Source of the DNA: Rhodopirellula sp.
Lineage (GTDB): Bacteria; Planctomycetota; Planctomycetia; Pirellulales; Thermoguttaceae
Length of the DNA stretch: 64,000 bases
Assembly (NCBI GenBank): GCA_012728855.1
Contig: JAAYEH010000301.1
Location: 62,001 to 126,000, forward strand
Reading direction: 5' to 3'
The notes under the pieces are model-generated. The model saw only the letters and a list, made by a program, of their open reading frames with translations. It ran no database searches and was not told where the DNA came from. The position numbers were made by a program, and so were the translations under genes. Shown piece by piece: positions 1-8,652 of this stretch. The first letter of the stretch is position 1. The number at the start of each line of letters is the position of its first letter.

Positions 1-183
1 GTCGGACGGCTGCTTTCCGCCGTCCTCCCGGTACTCGATCACTTCAGCATTGAAACCGCCATATCCACCGGCCAGGCGGTTCCGGCGGCGTATCTGGTCT
101 GGGCGACGGTTTACGCCTTGGTCTACAGCACGGTGGCCATGCTGGTTGGGCTGTTGATGTTCGAAGATCGCGACTTGGCCTAA
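1..183 (+). CDS. ABC transporter permease, C-terminal fragment
   Basis: The frame is open from the left edge of the window to a TAA at 181-183, giving the last 60 residues of a protein that starts outside. The fragment holds one clear hydrophobic segment (around AAYLVWATVYALVYSTVAML) and ends in a short polar tail, FEDRDLA. This is how ABC-2 type permeases of planctomycetes usually end, with the last helix near the C-terminus. The substrate cannot be told from this fragment. It converges on rpiB, with one base between the two stop codons. The membrane-protein call is firm; the ABC assignment is by resemblance. Confidence 0.55.
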   Translation, partial: VGRLLSAVLPVLDHFSIETAISTGQAVPAAYLVWATVYALVYSTVAMLVGLLMFEDRDLA

Positions 184-184
184 G

Positions 185-649
185 CTACGGTTTGCCGTTG
201 CTTTTGTGGTTGTGGCGCTCGATTTCGAGGATCTTTTGGACACGGCGGGCGTGCCTGCCGCCTTCGAACTCGGTATTCAGCCAAATCTCGATTAGTCGAT
301 CGATCACCCGTTCGCCCAGGGTATCGGCGGAAAGACAGAGCACGTTGAGATCGTTGTGGCGGCGGCTGATTTCCGCCGTCAACTCGTCCTGACAGGCTGC
401 GGCGCGAACGCCGGGATACTTGTTCGCCACGATCGACATGCCCAGCCCGGTTCCACAAATCAGGATGCCGCGATCTACCTCTTGCTCGCTTACCATGCGA
501 GCGACCTTTGCGGCAATGTCCGGGTAGTCGACGCTCCCCTGGTCTTCGGTTCCCGTATCCGCGACCTCCTGCCCGAGATTTTGCAGCAATTGGACGACTT
601 TCGCCCGCATGGCGACGCCTCGATGGTCGCTTCCGATGGCGATTCGCAT
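185..649 (-). CDS. rpiB: Ribose-5-phosphate isomerase B
   Basis: Interconverts ribose 5-phosphate and ribulose 5-phosphate in the non-oxidative pentose phosphate pathway, in the cytoplasm. The 154-residue product begins MRIAIGSDHRG, the usual RpiB/LacA N-terminus. It carries GTEDQGSVDYPD, the loop ILICGTGLGMSI with the catalytic Cys, and RRHNDLNVL with the phosphate or ring-opening His. The length is normal for the family. The frame stays open 24 codons further upstream, but the ATG at 649 has a purine-rich site (GGAAAGGGAG) and is where homology begins. RpiB and allose-6-phosphate isomerase are hard to separate by sequence; as a lone gene RpiB is the better name. Confidence 0.93.
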   Translation of the reverse strand: MRIAIGSDHRGVAMRAKVVQLLQNLGQEVADTGTEDQGSVDYPDIAAKVARMVSEQEVDRGILICGTGLGMSIVANKYPGVRAAACQDELTAEISRRHNDLNVLCLSADTLGERVIDRLIEIWLNTEFEGGRHARRVQKILEIERHNHKSNGKP

Positions 650-1110
650 CACGCTCCCTTTCCGGCGGCCTGAATTGCCTGCCGCCACAGCGCTAAACAA
701 GTCGATCTTCGTGGATCTCAAACCCGGAAGGCCCTGCCGCGGCTCTCCCTCTACCAGAATAACAATCGGCTAACGTGGCCACAATAGGCTGTCACGCAAG
801 CGGACTGTGGTGAATTGGGCTGTCGAACCACTGTAGTCTAGGGATTGGAAAGAGAACACGCAACGTGCCTCACCGCAGCAGGTAGGGGGGATCCGACGGC
901 GGTACTGACACTCGGCATCGCTGCCAGATCGAACCTTGATGTTGCCACGGAACGCCATTCGGCGGTAAGCTATCCCGCGAGGGACAAGCAGCGTCATCGA
1001 ATCGGCGCATGTCGTAAATCGTTGCGGGGCTGAGTTGATTCGGCCCCGGTGGAATGTATTCAACCCTGCTTTAGAACGGGAATAATACAGCCTTAAGAAG
1101 GAGTCCAGGA
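650..1110. other. Intergenic region without recognisable gene
   Basis: A 461-bp gap between the divergent rpiB and the TIM-barrel gene. Short open frames occur on both strands but none has family resemblance or a convincing ribosome site. The promoters of both neighbours should lie here. I see no clear sigma-54, NrdR or riboswitch-like signal. Confidence 0.5.
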
Positions 1111-1863
1111 GTGTTCGTCGCTGCCACCAGCAGATGCTTTGAAGACCTACCGCTTGACGATGCGCTTCGCCGCCTCGTCGATCTGGAATACTCTTATTTG
1201 GAGATCATGGTCCATGAGTCGGGGGGGCACCTGAAACCGTCCGAAGTGTGCCGTGATTTGGATCGGGTTGTGCGTGTCTGTCGCCAGACCTACCGACTGA
1301 CTCCGGTTGCCTACAGCGTGGACGCGGAGACGCCGGACGAGGAAGAGTATTACCGCCAATTCGCTTCCTGCTGCCGTTTGGCCAAGGCCACCAAAGTCGT
1401 CACGATAACCGTTCGATCTGCGGAATTGGGCACCCCGTTCAACGCCGAAGTCGAACGGCTCCGCACGCTGGTCGATATCGCTACCAGGGAAGGCGTTCGC
1501 GTGGGGCTCCTCACGGAGGCCGGCCGGATGAGTCAGGATCCCGCCACCGCCGTGGTCTTCTGCGACAGTGTGAAAGGTTTGGGTATCACGCTCGACCCGA
1601 GCCACTATATTTGCGGCCCGCACGCCGGCGGAAATTACGAACAGGTCATGAAACATGTCTGCCATGTCCGGCTGCGCGATTCGACGAAGGAGCAACTTCA
1701 GGTTCGCATCGGCCAGGGACTGGTTGAGTACGGACGCCTCATCGCCCAATTGGGCAAACACCACTACGATCGGGCGCTCTGCGTCGACATGCGTCCCCTG
1801 CCCGACGTCGACCAAAATGCCGAGATGCGCAAGATGCGCCTGTTGCTCGAGAGTTTGCTGTAA
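1111..1863 (+). CDS. Sugar phosphate isomerase/epimerase, TIM-barrel family
   Basis: A 250-residue protein of the xylose isomerase-like TIM-barrel superfamily (AP endonuclease 2 fold). Members usually isomerise or epimerise sugars or inositols using a divalent metal. Likely metal ligands sit in LLTEAGR, LDPSHY and HVRLRDS, in the order typical of the family. The start is GTG at 1111, chosen because AAGAAGGAG lies just upstream. There is no signal peptide, so it is probably cytoplasmic. It stands alone and converges on the sigma-54 regulator across repeat D1. The substrate is not predictable; close relatives often sit with MocA-type oxidoreductases, which occur about 10 kb away. Confidence 0.8.
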   Translation: MFVAATSRCFEDLPLDDALRRLVDLEYSYLEIMVHESGGHLKPSEVCRDLDRVVRVCRQTYRLTPVAYSVDAETPDEEEYYRQFASCCRLAKATKVVTITVRSAELGTPFNAEVERLRTLVDIATREGVRVGLLTEAGRMSQDPATAVVFCDSVKGLGITLDPSHYICGPHAGGNYEQVMKHVCHVRLRDSTKEQLQVRIGQGLVEYGRLIAQLGKHHYDRALCVDMRPLPDVDQNAEMRKMRLLLESLL

Positions 1864-1889
1864 GGCGAGTGGCAGGAACAGGCTTCCCA

Positions 1890-1959
1890 CCAGCCCGGCT
1901 GCCGCTATCAGGTAAAACGATGGCGTAACGATAGACGGCAAGCGAGCAGCCGGGCTGCC
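1890..1959. repeat. Palindromic repeat D1 (AGCCCGGCTGC type)
   Basis: Two inverted arms, AGCCCGGCTGCCGCT and AGCGAGCAGCCGGGCT, lie about 40 bp apart in the gap between two convergent genes. The same core recurs at 33802, 41981 and 63960. The position suggests a bidirectional terminator-like hairpin, but there is no T-run. Confidence 0.7.
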
Positions 1960-1991
1960 CATTGGCTACTCGGTTCCCGACGCTCGCCTGG

Positions 1992-3458
1992 TCACGAACC
2001 ATCGCCATCGTGCGGGCTTTCGTCGTGGATGACTCGCCCTAAGGTAATGCCGAACTGGCGCATTTTGGCGCGCATGGTGCTCCTGGTAATCCCCAGGATC
2101 TTGGCGGCTTGGAGTTGGTTTCCCGCCGTGTGGCGGAGCACTCGCGTGATCAGCAACCGCTCCAGCAGGCCGATGGCTTCGTCGTAGAGACGGTTTGTGC
2201 CGGATTGGAGCCGTTCCTCCAGGAAGCGGTCCCAATCCATGCCGGCGGATCCGAGCACGGGCGCCTGCGTTGGCTCGGTGAGCGGTGCGATGCGGAGCGT
2301 GTCGGGCAGATAGTCCGCCACGAGCACCGGACCCGCAGTCCTGAGAACGGCCTGTTTCAAAACGCTTTGCAGTTGTCGCACGTTTCCCGGCCAGGCGTAG
2401 GCCCGCAGCAGATCCATCGCCTCGGGGGCGATGCTCCGGATGTCTTTGCCAAGTTCCCGGTTCGCCCGCACGAGAAAGTGATCGACCAACAGCGGCAGAT
2501 CTTCCGGCCGTCTGCCCAGTGGCGGCAGGGTGATGGTGTAGACGTTGAGCCGGTAGTACAGGTCGCTTCGAAAGGCGCCCGCAGCGACCATCTGCTCCAG
2601 GTCGCGATTCGTGGAAGCGATGATCCGCACGTCGGTGCGGATGGTCTGGTTGCCGCCGACGCGCTCGAACTGCTGGTCTTGCAAGACCCGAAGGATCTTG
2701 CCCTGCAGGAGTAAGGGCATGTCGCCGATTTCGTCGAGCAGCAGCGTGCCTCCGGAGCATTGCTCGAACTTGCCGATATGGCGGCGATCGGCGCCGGTAA
2801 ATGCGCCCTTCTCGTGGCCGAAAAGCTCGCTTTCCAGGAGCGTTTCGGGAATGGCGGCGCAGTTCACGGCCAGAAATGGACCATCGCAGCGGTTGCTGTG
2901 CTGATAGATTGCCCTGCCCACCAGTTCTTTGCCTGTGCCGCTTTCACCGCGGACCAATACGGTCACCGTCTGAGGCGCAACGCGCCCGATCGCCTTGTAG
3001 ACTTCCTGCATTGCAGGACCGCGGCCCACGATGGCATCGTGGCCTGCCGGGATCGCCCCGACTTCCGGATCGACACTGACCGGTTCGCGCATCAACCGCC
3101 GGATTTCAAACGCCCGCCGCACCAAACTTCGCACTCGACCGAAGTCCAGCGGTTTGAGCAGGTAATCGAAAGCCCCCAGTTTCATCGCCTCAATGGCCGT
3201 ATCACTAGTGCCGCCGGCAGTGATGAGGATTACCGGAACCTTGGGGTCGAGCCGATGCAGCTCGCGAAATACTTCCAGGCCCGTTCGGTCCGGGAGGAGC
3301 ACGTCGAGGATCACCGCGTCCGGCCGCGTCGTTGAAAACAGGCCTATGCCCGCTTCCGCCGAAGTGGCCGTTGTCACGGCAACCTCTTCCGCCTCGAATA
3401 CACGACGAAACAGATGGAGAGTCGATGGTTCGTCATCAACGACTAACAGACGAGGCAT
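1992..3458 (-). CDS. Sigma-54-dependent response regulator, NtrC type
   Basis: A 488-residue transcription activator with three standard parts. The receiver domain (about 1-120) has phospho-acceptor Asp52 in ILDVLLPDRTG and Lys102 in LKP. The AAA+ domain (about 142-375) has Walker A GESGTGKE at 171-178, the sigma-54 contact loop GAFTGA at 218-223 and Walker B LLLDEIGD. A Fis-type helix-turn-helix (about 440-485) includes AAKILGITRSTMRAKM. It should bind enhancer sites and remodel sigma-54 holoenzyme once phosphorylated. No histidine kinase gene is adjacent, so it is an orphan here. A consensus sigma-54 promoter lies 16 kb away at 19687, but no link between them is shown. No strong ribosome site precedes the ATG. 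Confidence 0.92.
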   Translation of the reverse strand: MPRLLVVDDEPSTLHLFRRVFEAEEVAVTTATSAEAGIGLFSTTRPDAVILDVLLPDRTGLEVFRELHRLDPKVPVILITAGGTSDTAIEAMKLGAFDYLLKPLDFGRVRSLVRRAFEIRRLMREPVSVDPEVGAIPAGHDAIVGRGPAMQEVYKAIGRVAPQTVTVLVRGESGTGKELVGRAIYQHSNRCDGPFLAVNCAAIPETLLESELFGHEKGAFTGADRRHIGKFEQCSGGTLLLDEIGDMPLLLQGKILRVLQDQQFERVGGNQTIRTDVRIIASTNRDLEQMVAAGAFRSDLYYRLNVYTITLPPLGRRPEDLPLLVDHFLVRANRELGKDIRSIAPEAMDLLRAYAWPGNVRQLQSVLKQAVLRTAGPVLVADYLPDTLRIAPLTEPTQAPVLGSAGMDWDRFLEERLQSGTNRLYDEAIGLLERLLITRVLRHTAGNQLQAAKILGITRSTMRAKMRQFGITLGRVIHDESPHDGDGS

Positions 3459-3861
3459 TGAACCATGCCAAAAAAAGATGCGGGATGCGAGTAAGGCCGA
3501 CTCGGATCATTCTGCGAAGGGATCGCCTGCCAGGCAACCGCAAATGAGACTTTCTATCCCAGTTTTCGCGGCGCGAACTCCCGACATTTACCCCCAACTT
3601 CCCATGTCCCGCGTTTCACGCATCCCCTCCGCAGCGACCACGTTTTTTTTTGAAATTCGTTAGTGTCTCGTGTGAAGGCGATGAGTTCGGAAAAAATGTC
3701 CTAACTCTATCCCCTTAAGCCGCTTACGCTCCTAACCCGTGCTGTCGGCGACAGCAGTGCTTGCAGGGCCTTTGCGCGCAAAATGTGCCCTGCCAACGCC
3801 TTGAGCCACTTGATCCAAGCTGCTTGACCTTGGAAAAGATCTCGATAAACTTGGATCGAAA

Positions 3862-3877
3862 TGCCTGTATATTGTGG
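3862..3877. promoter_or_regulatory. NrdR box 1
   Basis: The 16-mer TGCCTGTATATTGTGG matches the NrdR-box consensus (acaCwAtATaTwGtgt) best in its right half, TATATTGTG. NrdR is the repressor of ribonucleotide reductase genes and binds paired 16-bp boxes. The partner box follows after exactly 15 bp. Confidence 0.75.
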
Positions 3878-3899
3878 ATTCAATCCAAGTGTCTACAAT
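3872..3899 (+). promoter_or_regulatory. Putative housekeeping promoter of nrdJ
   Basis: TTGTGG (3872-3877) and TACAAT (3894-3899), separated by 16 bp, resemble -35 and -10 elements. They coincide with the inner parts of the two NrdR boxes, which is where a repressor would occlude polymerase. The leader would be about 170 nt. This is a motif-based prediction. Confidence 0.45.
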
Positions 3900-3908
3900 A
3901 TATCGGCA
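3893..3908. promoter_or_regulatory. NrdR box 2
   Basis: CTACAATATATCGGCA matches the left half of the NrdR-box consensus (ACAATATAT). Its reverse complement agrees with box 1 at 13 of 16 positions. The start-to-start spacing is 31 bp, about three helical turns, as in known NrdR operators. Confidence 0.75.
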
Positions 3909-4079
3909 GGACAGGAGGCTTTGCCCCCGCTTTTTGGATGGATCCACTTCATCGTTGGCGGGGCCTGATTCCAGGACTCCGCTCGTGCGCCGTCTCGTTG
4001 ACGCGCCGAGGCAAAAAAGTGTACAATCGTTCACGCATTAAAACGCGTGCCCATGCATGTTGCGGAAGGAGAATCTTTC

Positions 4080-7070
4080 ATGGATACGAATCAATTCGGT
4101 GCTCAGAGCGATTCGGCGTCGGCCACGGTCGCCGATCCGCATACCCGGCGGGTGTCTTCCAAGGGCCTGGTGATTGATCCGGTCTTCTGCCCGGTCGACG
4201 TGGAGGAGCCGTTCGACACCGTCAAATGGGATATCCGCTCGGCGACAATCAAGGGAGAGGGCGGCGAGGTCGTTTTCGAACAGACCGATTGCGAGATTCC
4301 GGCCACCTGGAGCCAACTTGCCACGAACATCGTCGCCAGCAAGTACTTTTACGGGGAGTTGGGCACATCGGAGCGGGAAAAGAGCGTCCGTCAACTGATC
4401 CATCGGGTTTGCCGGACCATCGCCGATTGGGGCAGCCAGGACGGCTACTTCGCCACCTCGGAGGACGGCCAGCGATTCTACCGCGAACTGACTTGGCTGT
4501 GCCTGCATCAGACGGCGGCCTTCAACTCGCCTGTCTGGTTCAACGTCGGACTGTATCACCAATACGGTGTTCAAGGGTCGATGTGCAACTGGCACTGGGA
4601 CGCGACCCAAGCCGACGCTGTTCAGCCGGAAAACCCCTACGAGTATCCTCAAGCTTCCGCGTGCTTCATCCAAAGTGTGCAGGACAACATGGAAGACATC
4701 ATGGAACTCGCCAGAAGCGAGGCGATGCTCTTCAAGTTCGGCTCAGGCACGGGCACGGATCTCTCCACCCTTCGTTCGCACCGCGAGAAGCTCTCCGGCG
4801 GCGGCAAACCTTCCGGGCCACTTTCCTTCATGCGGGTCTACGACCAGATCGCGGCCGTGGTGAAAAGCGGCGGAAAAACGCGACGGGCCGCCAAGATGCA
4901 ATCGCTGAAGATTTGGCATCCGGACATCCTCGAATTCATCGAGTGCAAGCGGAATGAGGAGAAGAAGGCCGAACTGCTGATTTCCAAAGGCTACGATCCG
5001 GATGAGGCCTACAGCTCCGTGCTGTTTCAAAACGCCAACCTTTCGGTCCGCGTCACCGAGGAGTTCATGCAGGCCGTCGAAGCCGATCGGCACTGGACCA
5101 CCCACTGGGTCACCGCCAAGGAACAATCCGGGCCGGTGCATCCCGCCCGCGAATTGTTCCAGAGGATGGCCGCGGCCGCCTGGGGCTGCGGCGACCCTGG
5201 CCTGCAATACGATACGACGATCAATCACTGGAACACCTGTCCGAATTCCGGGCGGATCAATGCTTCCAACCCGTGTTCCGAGTACATGTTCCTCGATGAT
5301 TCCGCCTGCAATCTGGCGAGCATCAACTTGATGCGATTCCGCAAGGCGGACGGGACGTTCGACGTGGAGCGGTTCACGGCGGCCTGCCGAATCGTTTTCA
5401 TCGCTCAGGAAATCCTCGTCGATCACGCCAGCTATCCCACCAGGCGGATCGCGGTGACCAGCCATCGCTTCCGACCGATCGGATTGGGCTATTCGAACCT
5501 GGGCAGTCTGATCATGAGCAGCGGTGCGGCCTACGATTCAAAGGAAGCCAGAGGGCTCTGCGGCGCCGTCACCGCCCTGATGCACGGAACGGCCAATCGC
5601 ACCAGTGCCGAATTGGCGGCGGTGGTCGGCCCGTTCGACGGCTTTGCCGATAACCGCGCCTCGATGCTGCGGGTGATGGAGATGCACTGGGAAAAAGTGG
5701 AGGAAATCAGTGCCTGCCCTCACTACTTGAAGTCGGCCGCCCGCAGCGTCTGGGACGAAGTGCTGGCGGCCGGCCGCCGTTACGGATTCCGCAACGCCCA
5801 GGCCACCGTGCTTGCCCCCACCGGCACGATCAGCTTTATGATGGATTGCGACACGACCGGCATCGAGCCCGAAATCGCCCTGGTGAAATACAAGCAGCTT
5901 GCCGGGGGCGGCGTGCTCAAGATCGTCAACCAGACGGTTCCGCTCGCGTTGCGAACGCTGGGCTACAGCGACGAGGAAGTGGCCTCCATCACCGCTTACG
6001 TGGACAAGGAGGACACGATCGAGGGCGCCGCCGATTTGAGGGCCGAGCACTTGCCGGTGTTCGACTGCGCCTTCCAGCCGCCCAACGGCACGCGCAGCAT
6101 CCCTTGGAAAGCCCATGTCCGCATGATGGCCGCCGCCCAGCCGTTTCTTTCGGGGGCGATATCCAAGACAGTCAATATGCCCAAAGACAGCACGCCGGAA
6201 GACATTGCCAACGCCTACATGGAGGGCTGGAAACTGGGCCTCAAGGCCCTGGCCGTCTACCGCGACGGGTCGAAGGGAACACAGCCGCTGTCGACCAAGC
6301 AGGATACGGACACCAAGCAGCAGGTTTCCGCTCCGCGCCGTGAGCGGTTGCCGGATACGCGACCGTCCGTCACCCACAAGTTCAGTATCGCCGGCCACGA
6401 GGGGTATATCACTGTGGGGTTGTATCCGGACGGAAGGCCGGGCGAGATGTTCATTACCATGGCCAAGGAAGGGAGCACGGTCGGTGGCCTGATGGATTGT
6501 TTCGGAACGGCGGTCTCCATGAGCCTCCAGTACGGCGTGCCGCTGGAGGTCTACGTCAACAAGTTCTCGCACACGCGTTTTGAACCGATGGGGCATACCA
6601 AGAATCCGGACATTCGGATCGCCAAGAGTATTGTCGATTACATCTTCCGCTGGCTGGGAATTACCTTCCTGCCCGGCTACCGTGAAGTCAACGCCGGTTT
6701 GAGTGTCGCTCCTTCGGAACTGAGCAAAACGGAATCGGGGGAACTCGAAGCAGAGTTCCGGCCCGCCGCCACGACGGCCGGCGGGCCAAATGCGGGGCCA
6801 GGAGTGGCCGCGACCGGCAACAAGACGGGCAACGGGCACGTCAATGGCGCGACGAAGGGAGGGACCGGTACAGCCGCCGCCGTAGCGGTTCGTGAACGCG
6901 GCGGGCCGGCGCCGCGTCAGGACGCCGCTGCTTACTCCGCCACCATCAGCGAACAGTTCGCGTCCTTCCAGACCGATGCGCCCAGTTGCGACAACTGCGG
7001 CGCCATCACGGTCCGCAACGGCAATTGCTACCTCTGCCACGTCTGCGGTAACAGCATGGGTTGCTCGTGA
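4080..7070 (+). CDS. nrdJ: Vitamin B12-dependent ribonucleotide reductase (class II)
   Basis: Reduces ribonucleotides to deoxyribonucleotides using adenosylcobalamin to make the thiyl radical, so it works with or without oxygen. The 996-residue product is typical of the long NrdJ form. The N-terminal and barrel regions include NPCSEYMFLDDSACNLASIN, with active-site cysteines, and the PTGTISFMMDCDTTGIEP segment. A TSCPD domain follows at about 780-850 (GGLMDCFGTAVSMSL), then a Gly/Ala-rich linker. The C-terminal Cys cluster (CDNC...CYLCHVCG, about 969-990) should re-reduce the active site. The ATG at 4080 has GGAAGGAGA upstream; an in-frame ATG at 4047 lacks one. It appears to be a single-gene unit under NrdR control. 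No other reductase class is in the window. Confidence 0.96.
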   Translation: MDTNQFGAQSDSASATVADPHTRRVSSKGLVIDPVFCPVDVEEPFDTVKWDIRSATIKGEGGEVVFEQTDCEIPATWSQLATNIVASKYFYGELGTSEREKSVRQLIHRVCRTIADWGSQDGYFATSEDGQRFYRELTWLCLHQTAAFNSPVWFNVGLYHQYGVQGSMCNWHWDATQADAVQPENPYEYPQASACFIQSVQDNMEDIMELARSEAMLFKFGSGTGTDLSTLRSHREKLSGGGKPSGPLSFMRVYDQIAAVVKSGGKTRRAAKMQSLKIWHPDILEFIECKRNEEKKAELLISKGYDPDEAYSSVLFQNANLSVRVTEEFMQAVEADRHWTTHWVTAKEQSGPVHPARELFQRMAAAAWGCGDPGLQYDTTINHWNTCPNSGRINASNPCSEYMFLDDSACNLASINLMRFRKADGTFDVERFTAACRIVFIAQEILVDHASYPTRRIAVTSHRFRPIGLGYSNLGSLIMSSGAAYDSKEARGLCGAVTALMHGTANRTSAELAAVVGPFDGFADNRASMLRVMEMHWEKVEEISACPHYLKSAARSVWDEVLAAGRRYGFRNAQATVLAPTGTISFMMDCDTTGIEPEIALVKYKQLAGGGVLKIVNQTVPLALRTLGYSDEEVASITAYVDKEDTIEGAADLRAEHLPVFDCAFQPPNGTRSIPWKAHVRMMAAAQPFLSGAISKTVNMPKDSTPEDIANAYMEGWKLGLKALAVYRDGSKGTQPLSTKQDTDTKQQVSAPRRERLPDTRPSVTHKFSIAGHEGYITVGLYPDGRPGEMFITMAKEGSTVGGLMDCFGTAVSMSLQYGVPLEVYVNKFSHTRFEPMGHTKNPDIRIAKSIVDYIFRWLGITFLPGYREVNAGLSVAPSELSKTESGELEAEFRPAATTAGGPNAGPGVAATGNKTGNGHVNGATKGGTGTAAAVAVRERGGPAPRQDAAAYSATISEQFASFQTDAPSCDNCGAITVRNGNCYLCHVCGNSMGCS

Positions 7071-7089
7071 CGGATGGCTCGCGACGGAT

Positions 7090-7121
7090 CGCCGGGCGGC
7101 GAATCGGATCGCCGCCCGGCG
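7090..7121 (+). terminator. Putative transcription terminator hairpin after nrdJ
   Basis: Perfect 13-bp arms CGCCGGGCGGCGA and TCGCCGCCCGGCG with a 6-nt loop begin 20 bp after the nrdJ stop. There is no T-run, so it would be a non-canonical terminator or an mRNA 3'-end stabiliser. Confidence 0.5.
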
Positions 7122-7203
7122 AGTCGGACCGATTGGCTCAGCAAGAAGTCAATGTACGTCAGGCTTTATGCTTCGGCCGAAGGCCTTCTGTCATCGTAGC
7201 CTG

Positions 7204-7401
7204 GGGAAACTCCCCTCGTCGTTATACACACGTCGTCTTTGGCATCGGCTGTACCGCGAAGCGGTTGAACAACGCAGCCCAGGGTAGCCGCGGAGCGGCC
7301 ACCCTGGGCTGGCTGTTGTACAACGCCTTCGGCGTAAAACAATTGCCAGCGTGTGCTGTCCCCAAGCCATACTTGTGTATAACAACGAGGGAAACTCCCC
7401 T
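7204..7401. repeat. Composite palindromic element C1
   Basis: About 200 bp bounded by inverted ends, CTCGTCGTTATACACA on the left and TGTGTATAACAACGAG on the right. Inside is a strong hairpin around 7278-7312 (GCAGCCCAGGGTAGCC with its complement) and modules such as ACCGCGAAGCGGTTGAACAA and GCCTTCGGCGTAAAAC. The same modules recur in the same order, on the opposite strand, in C2 at 49075. It fills the gap between nrdJ and the URO-D family gene and contains no credible gene. Confidence 0.75.
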
Positions 7402-7503
7402 GGGAGGGTTGAGTCGGGAGTGGGCTTTGGCCAACGGCCATATTCACCTCTACCTGCCACGTTAGAACAAATCGAACGAACACGGCTTGGCCTGAAAACT
7501 TTC

Positions 7504-8613
7504 CTACTCCTGCCACAGACTCTGCGCGGCCACGTTCACCAGAGCCTGCAAGTTGGCCAGTGGAGTTTCCGGGGGGACCATGTCGCCGGCAGCGAGGATG
7601 TAGCCCCGCGGTCCGCCCTCTCGGCATTTCTGCACGGCTTCGGCGCGGACCTGCTCCGGGGTTCCTTTCGCCAACGTCAGAGTATTCACTCCACCCATCA
7701 GCGCGACTCGGTCGCCGATGCGGCGCTTGGCATCGGCCACTGAGACCCCGCCCAGCGGATCCAGCGGCTCGACAACATGGGCGCCGCAGTCGGCCAGCAT
7801 TTCCAAGATTGGCCCCGACTTGCCGCAAACGTGGATGTAAATCAGGATCCGCTCGCGAAAGTGCCGGCAGAACACCTGGTAGGCAGGCAGGCAGAACTGC
7901 TCGAAGTGCCGCGGGCTGATGAGGCTGGCGCTGGCCGAGGGGTCGCCGATGTACAGCGCGTCGATCTCCGCCTCCAGCAGCTTCTCCGCCCGGCGGATCA
8001 TCGCCTCGCTCTGCATCCGCATCACCTCGGCGACCAATGTCGGACTTTCGACCAGATCGATCATCGCCTGCTGCCGGCCTCGCAATTCGGCGTAGGTGGT
8101 CATGGTGATCCCGCCGGGCGCGGAGGCCACGAATCGCTCCGGCACGCGCTGCCGCGCCGCTCTTAAGAGTTCGATCTTCTCGTCCGTGATCGCCAAGACC
8201 ATTTCATCGAGCCGAGCCTGGGCCTCGGCCGCTGTCTCGATCGGTGGGGGCCGGCGGTCAGGCACAAAGGCCCCGCCCCCCTGTGCATCGATCTTCCCCA
8301 AACGTTCGCCGGTCTGCGGATCGACCACCACGAGTTCGTCACCCTGCCGATACGTCCTGTGCGGATCGGCTGGCAGGAACAGACGCAGCCCATCGCAACC
8401 GACCTCTTCTGCCAGCCGGATGACGTGATCGTAGACCAGAGCCGGATCCTCGACACAGCGGGCCAATTGCTCCAACCAGTCGCCGCTCTCACGGCTGGCG
8501 TGAATCCGTATGGCCGTGTCGTAGCAAATTTGCGGCATGCACGGAATTCGTGGCGTGGGGTCGCGCCGCATCGCGGCCTGCATCAATTGACGGGAGTTCA
8601 TTCGAGTAGGCAT
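7504..8613 (-). CDS. Uroporphyrinogen decarboxylase (URO-D) superfamily protein
   Basis: A 369-residue member of the URO-D superfamily, which holds both HemE and corrinoid or methyl-transfer enzymes. The His-x-Cys pattern HVCGKSGPILEML and the GGVNTLTLAKGTPEQV segment look more like the zinc-dependent methyltransferase (MtbA/CmuA-like) branch than HemE, and the HemE substrate-binding signatures are missing. It probably acts in the cytoplasm on a methyl or carboxyl substrate that cannot be named. In planctomycetes such genes often sit in carbohydrate loci, as here. The ATG at 8613 has no good ribosome site; Met5 (8601) is an alternative. The thioesterase gene lies just upstream on the same strand. 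Confidence 0.78.
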   Translation of the reverse strand: MPTRMNSRQLMQAAMRRDPTPRIPCMPQICYDTAIRIHASRESGDWLEQLARCVEDPALVYDHVIRLAEEVGCDGLRLFLPADPHRTYRQGDELVVVDPQTGERLGKIDAQGGGAFVPDRRPPPIETAAEAQARLDEMVLAITDEKIELLRAARQRVPERFVASAPGGITMTTYAELRGRQQAMIDLVESPTLVAEVMRMQSEAMIRRAEKLLEAEIDALYIGDPSASASLISPRHFEQFCLPAYQVFCRHFRERILIYIHVCGKSGPILEMLADCGAHVVEPLDPLGGVSVADAKRRIGDRVALMGGVNTLTLAKGTPEQVRAEAVQKCREGGPRGYILAAGDMVPPETPLANLQALVNVAAQSLWQE

Positions 8614-8652
8614 GGTGTATCCGATAGGCTGCGGCGGCAGTGTGAGTCGTTG

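Larger units (their letters stand above)
3459..4079. other. Long regulatory leader upstream of nrdJ
   Basis: A 621-bp gap between divergent genes. It has no convincing gene. It contains the paired NrdR boxes and overlapping promoter, then about 170 bp of leader to the nrdJ start. I looked for a cobalamin riboswitch, which would suit a B12-dependent enzyme, and found no B12-box-like core. A run of nine T lies near 3643. Confidence 0.6.

Noticed and set aside
3459-4079. Cobalamin riboswitch upstream of the B12-dependent reductase
   Set aside because: The leader is long enough and the enzyme needs B12, but no B12-box-like core could be found by eye. NrdR boxes explain the region better.
5538-7040. 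A 500-codon open frame antisense to nrdJ
   Set aside because: nrdJ is unambiguous over the same stretch. The antisense product has biased composition and no family resemblance.
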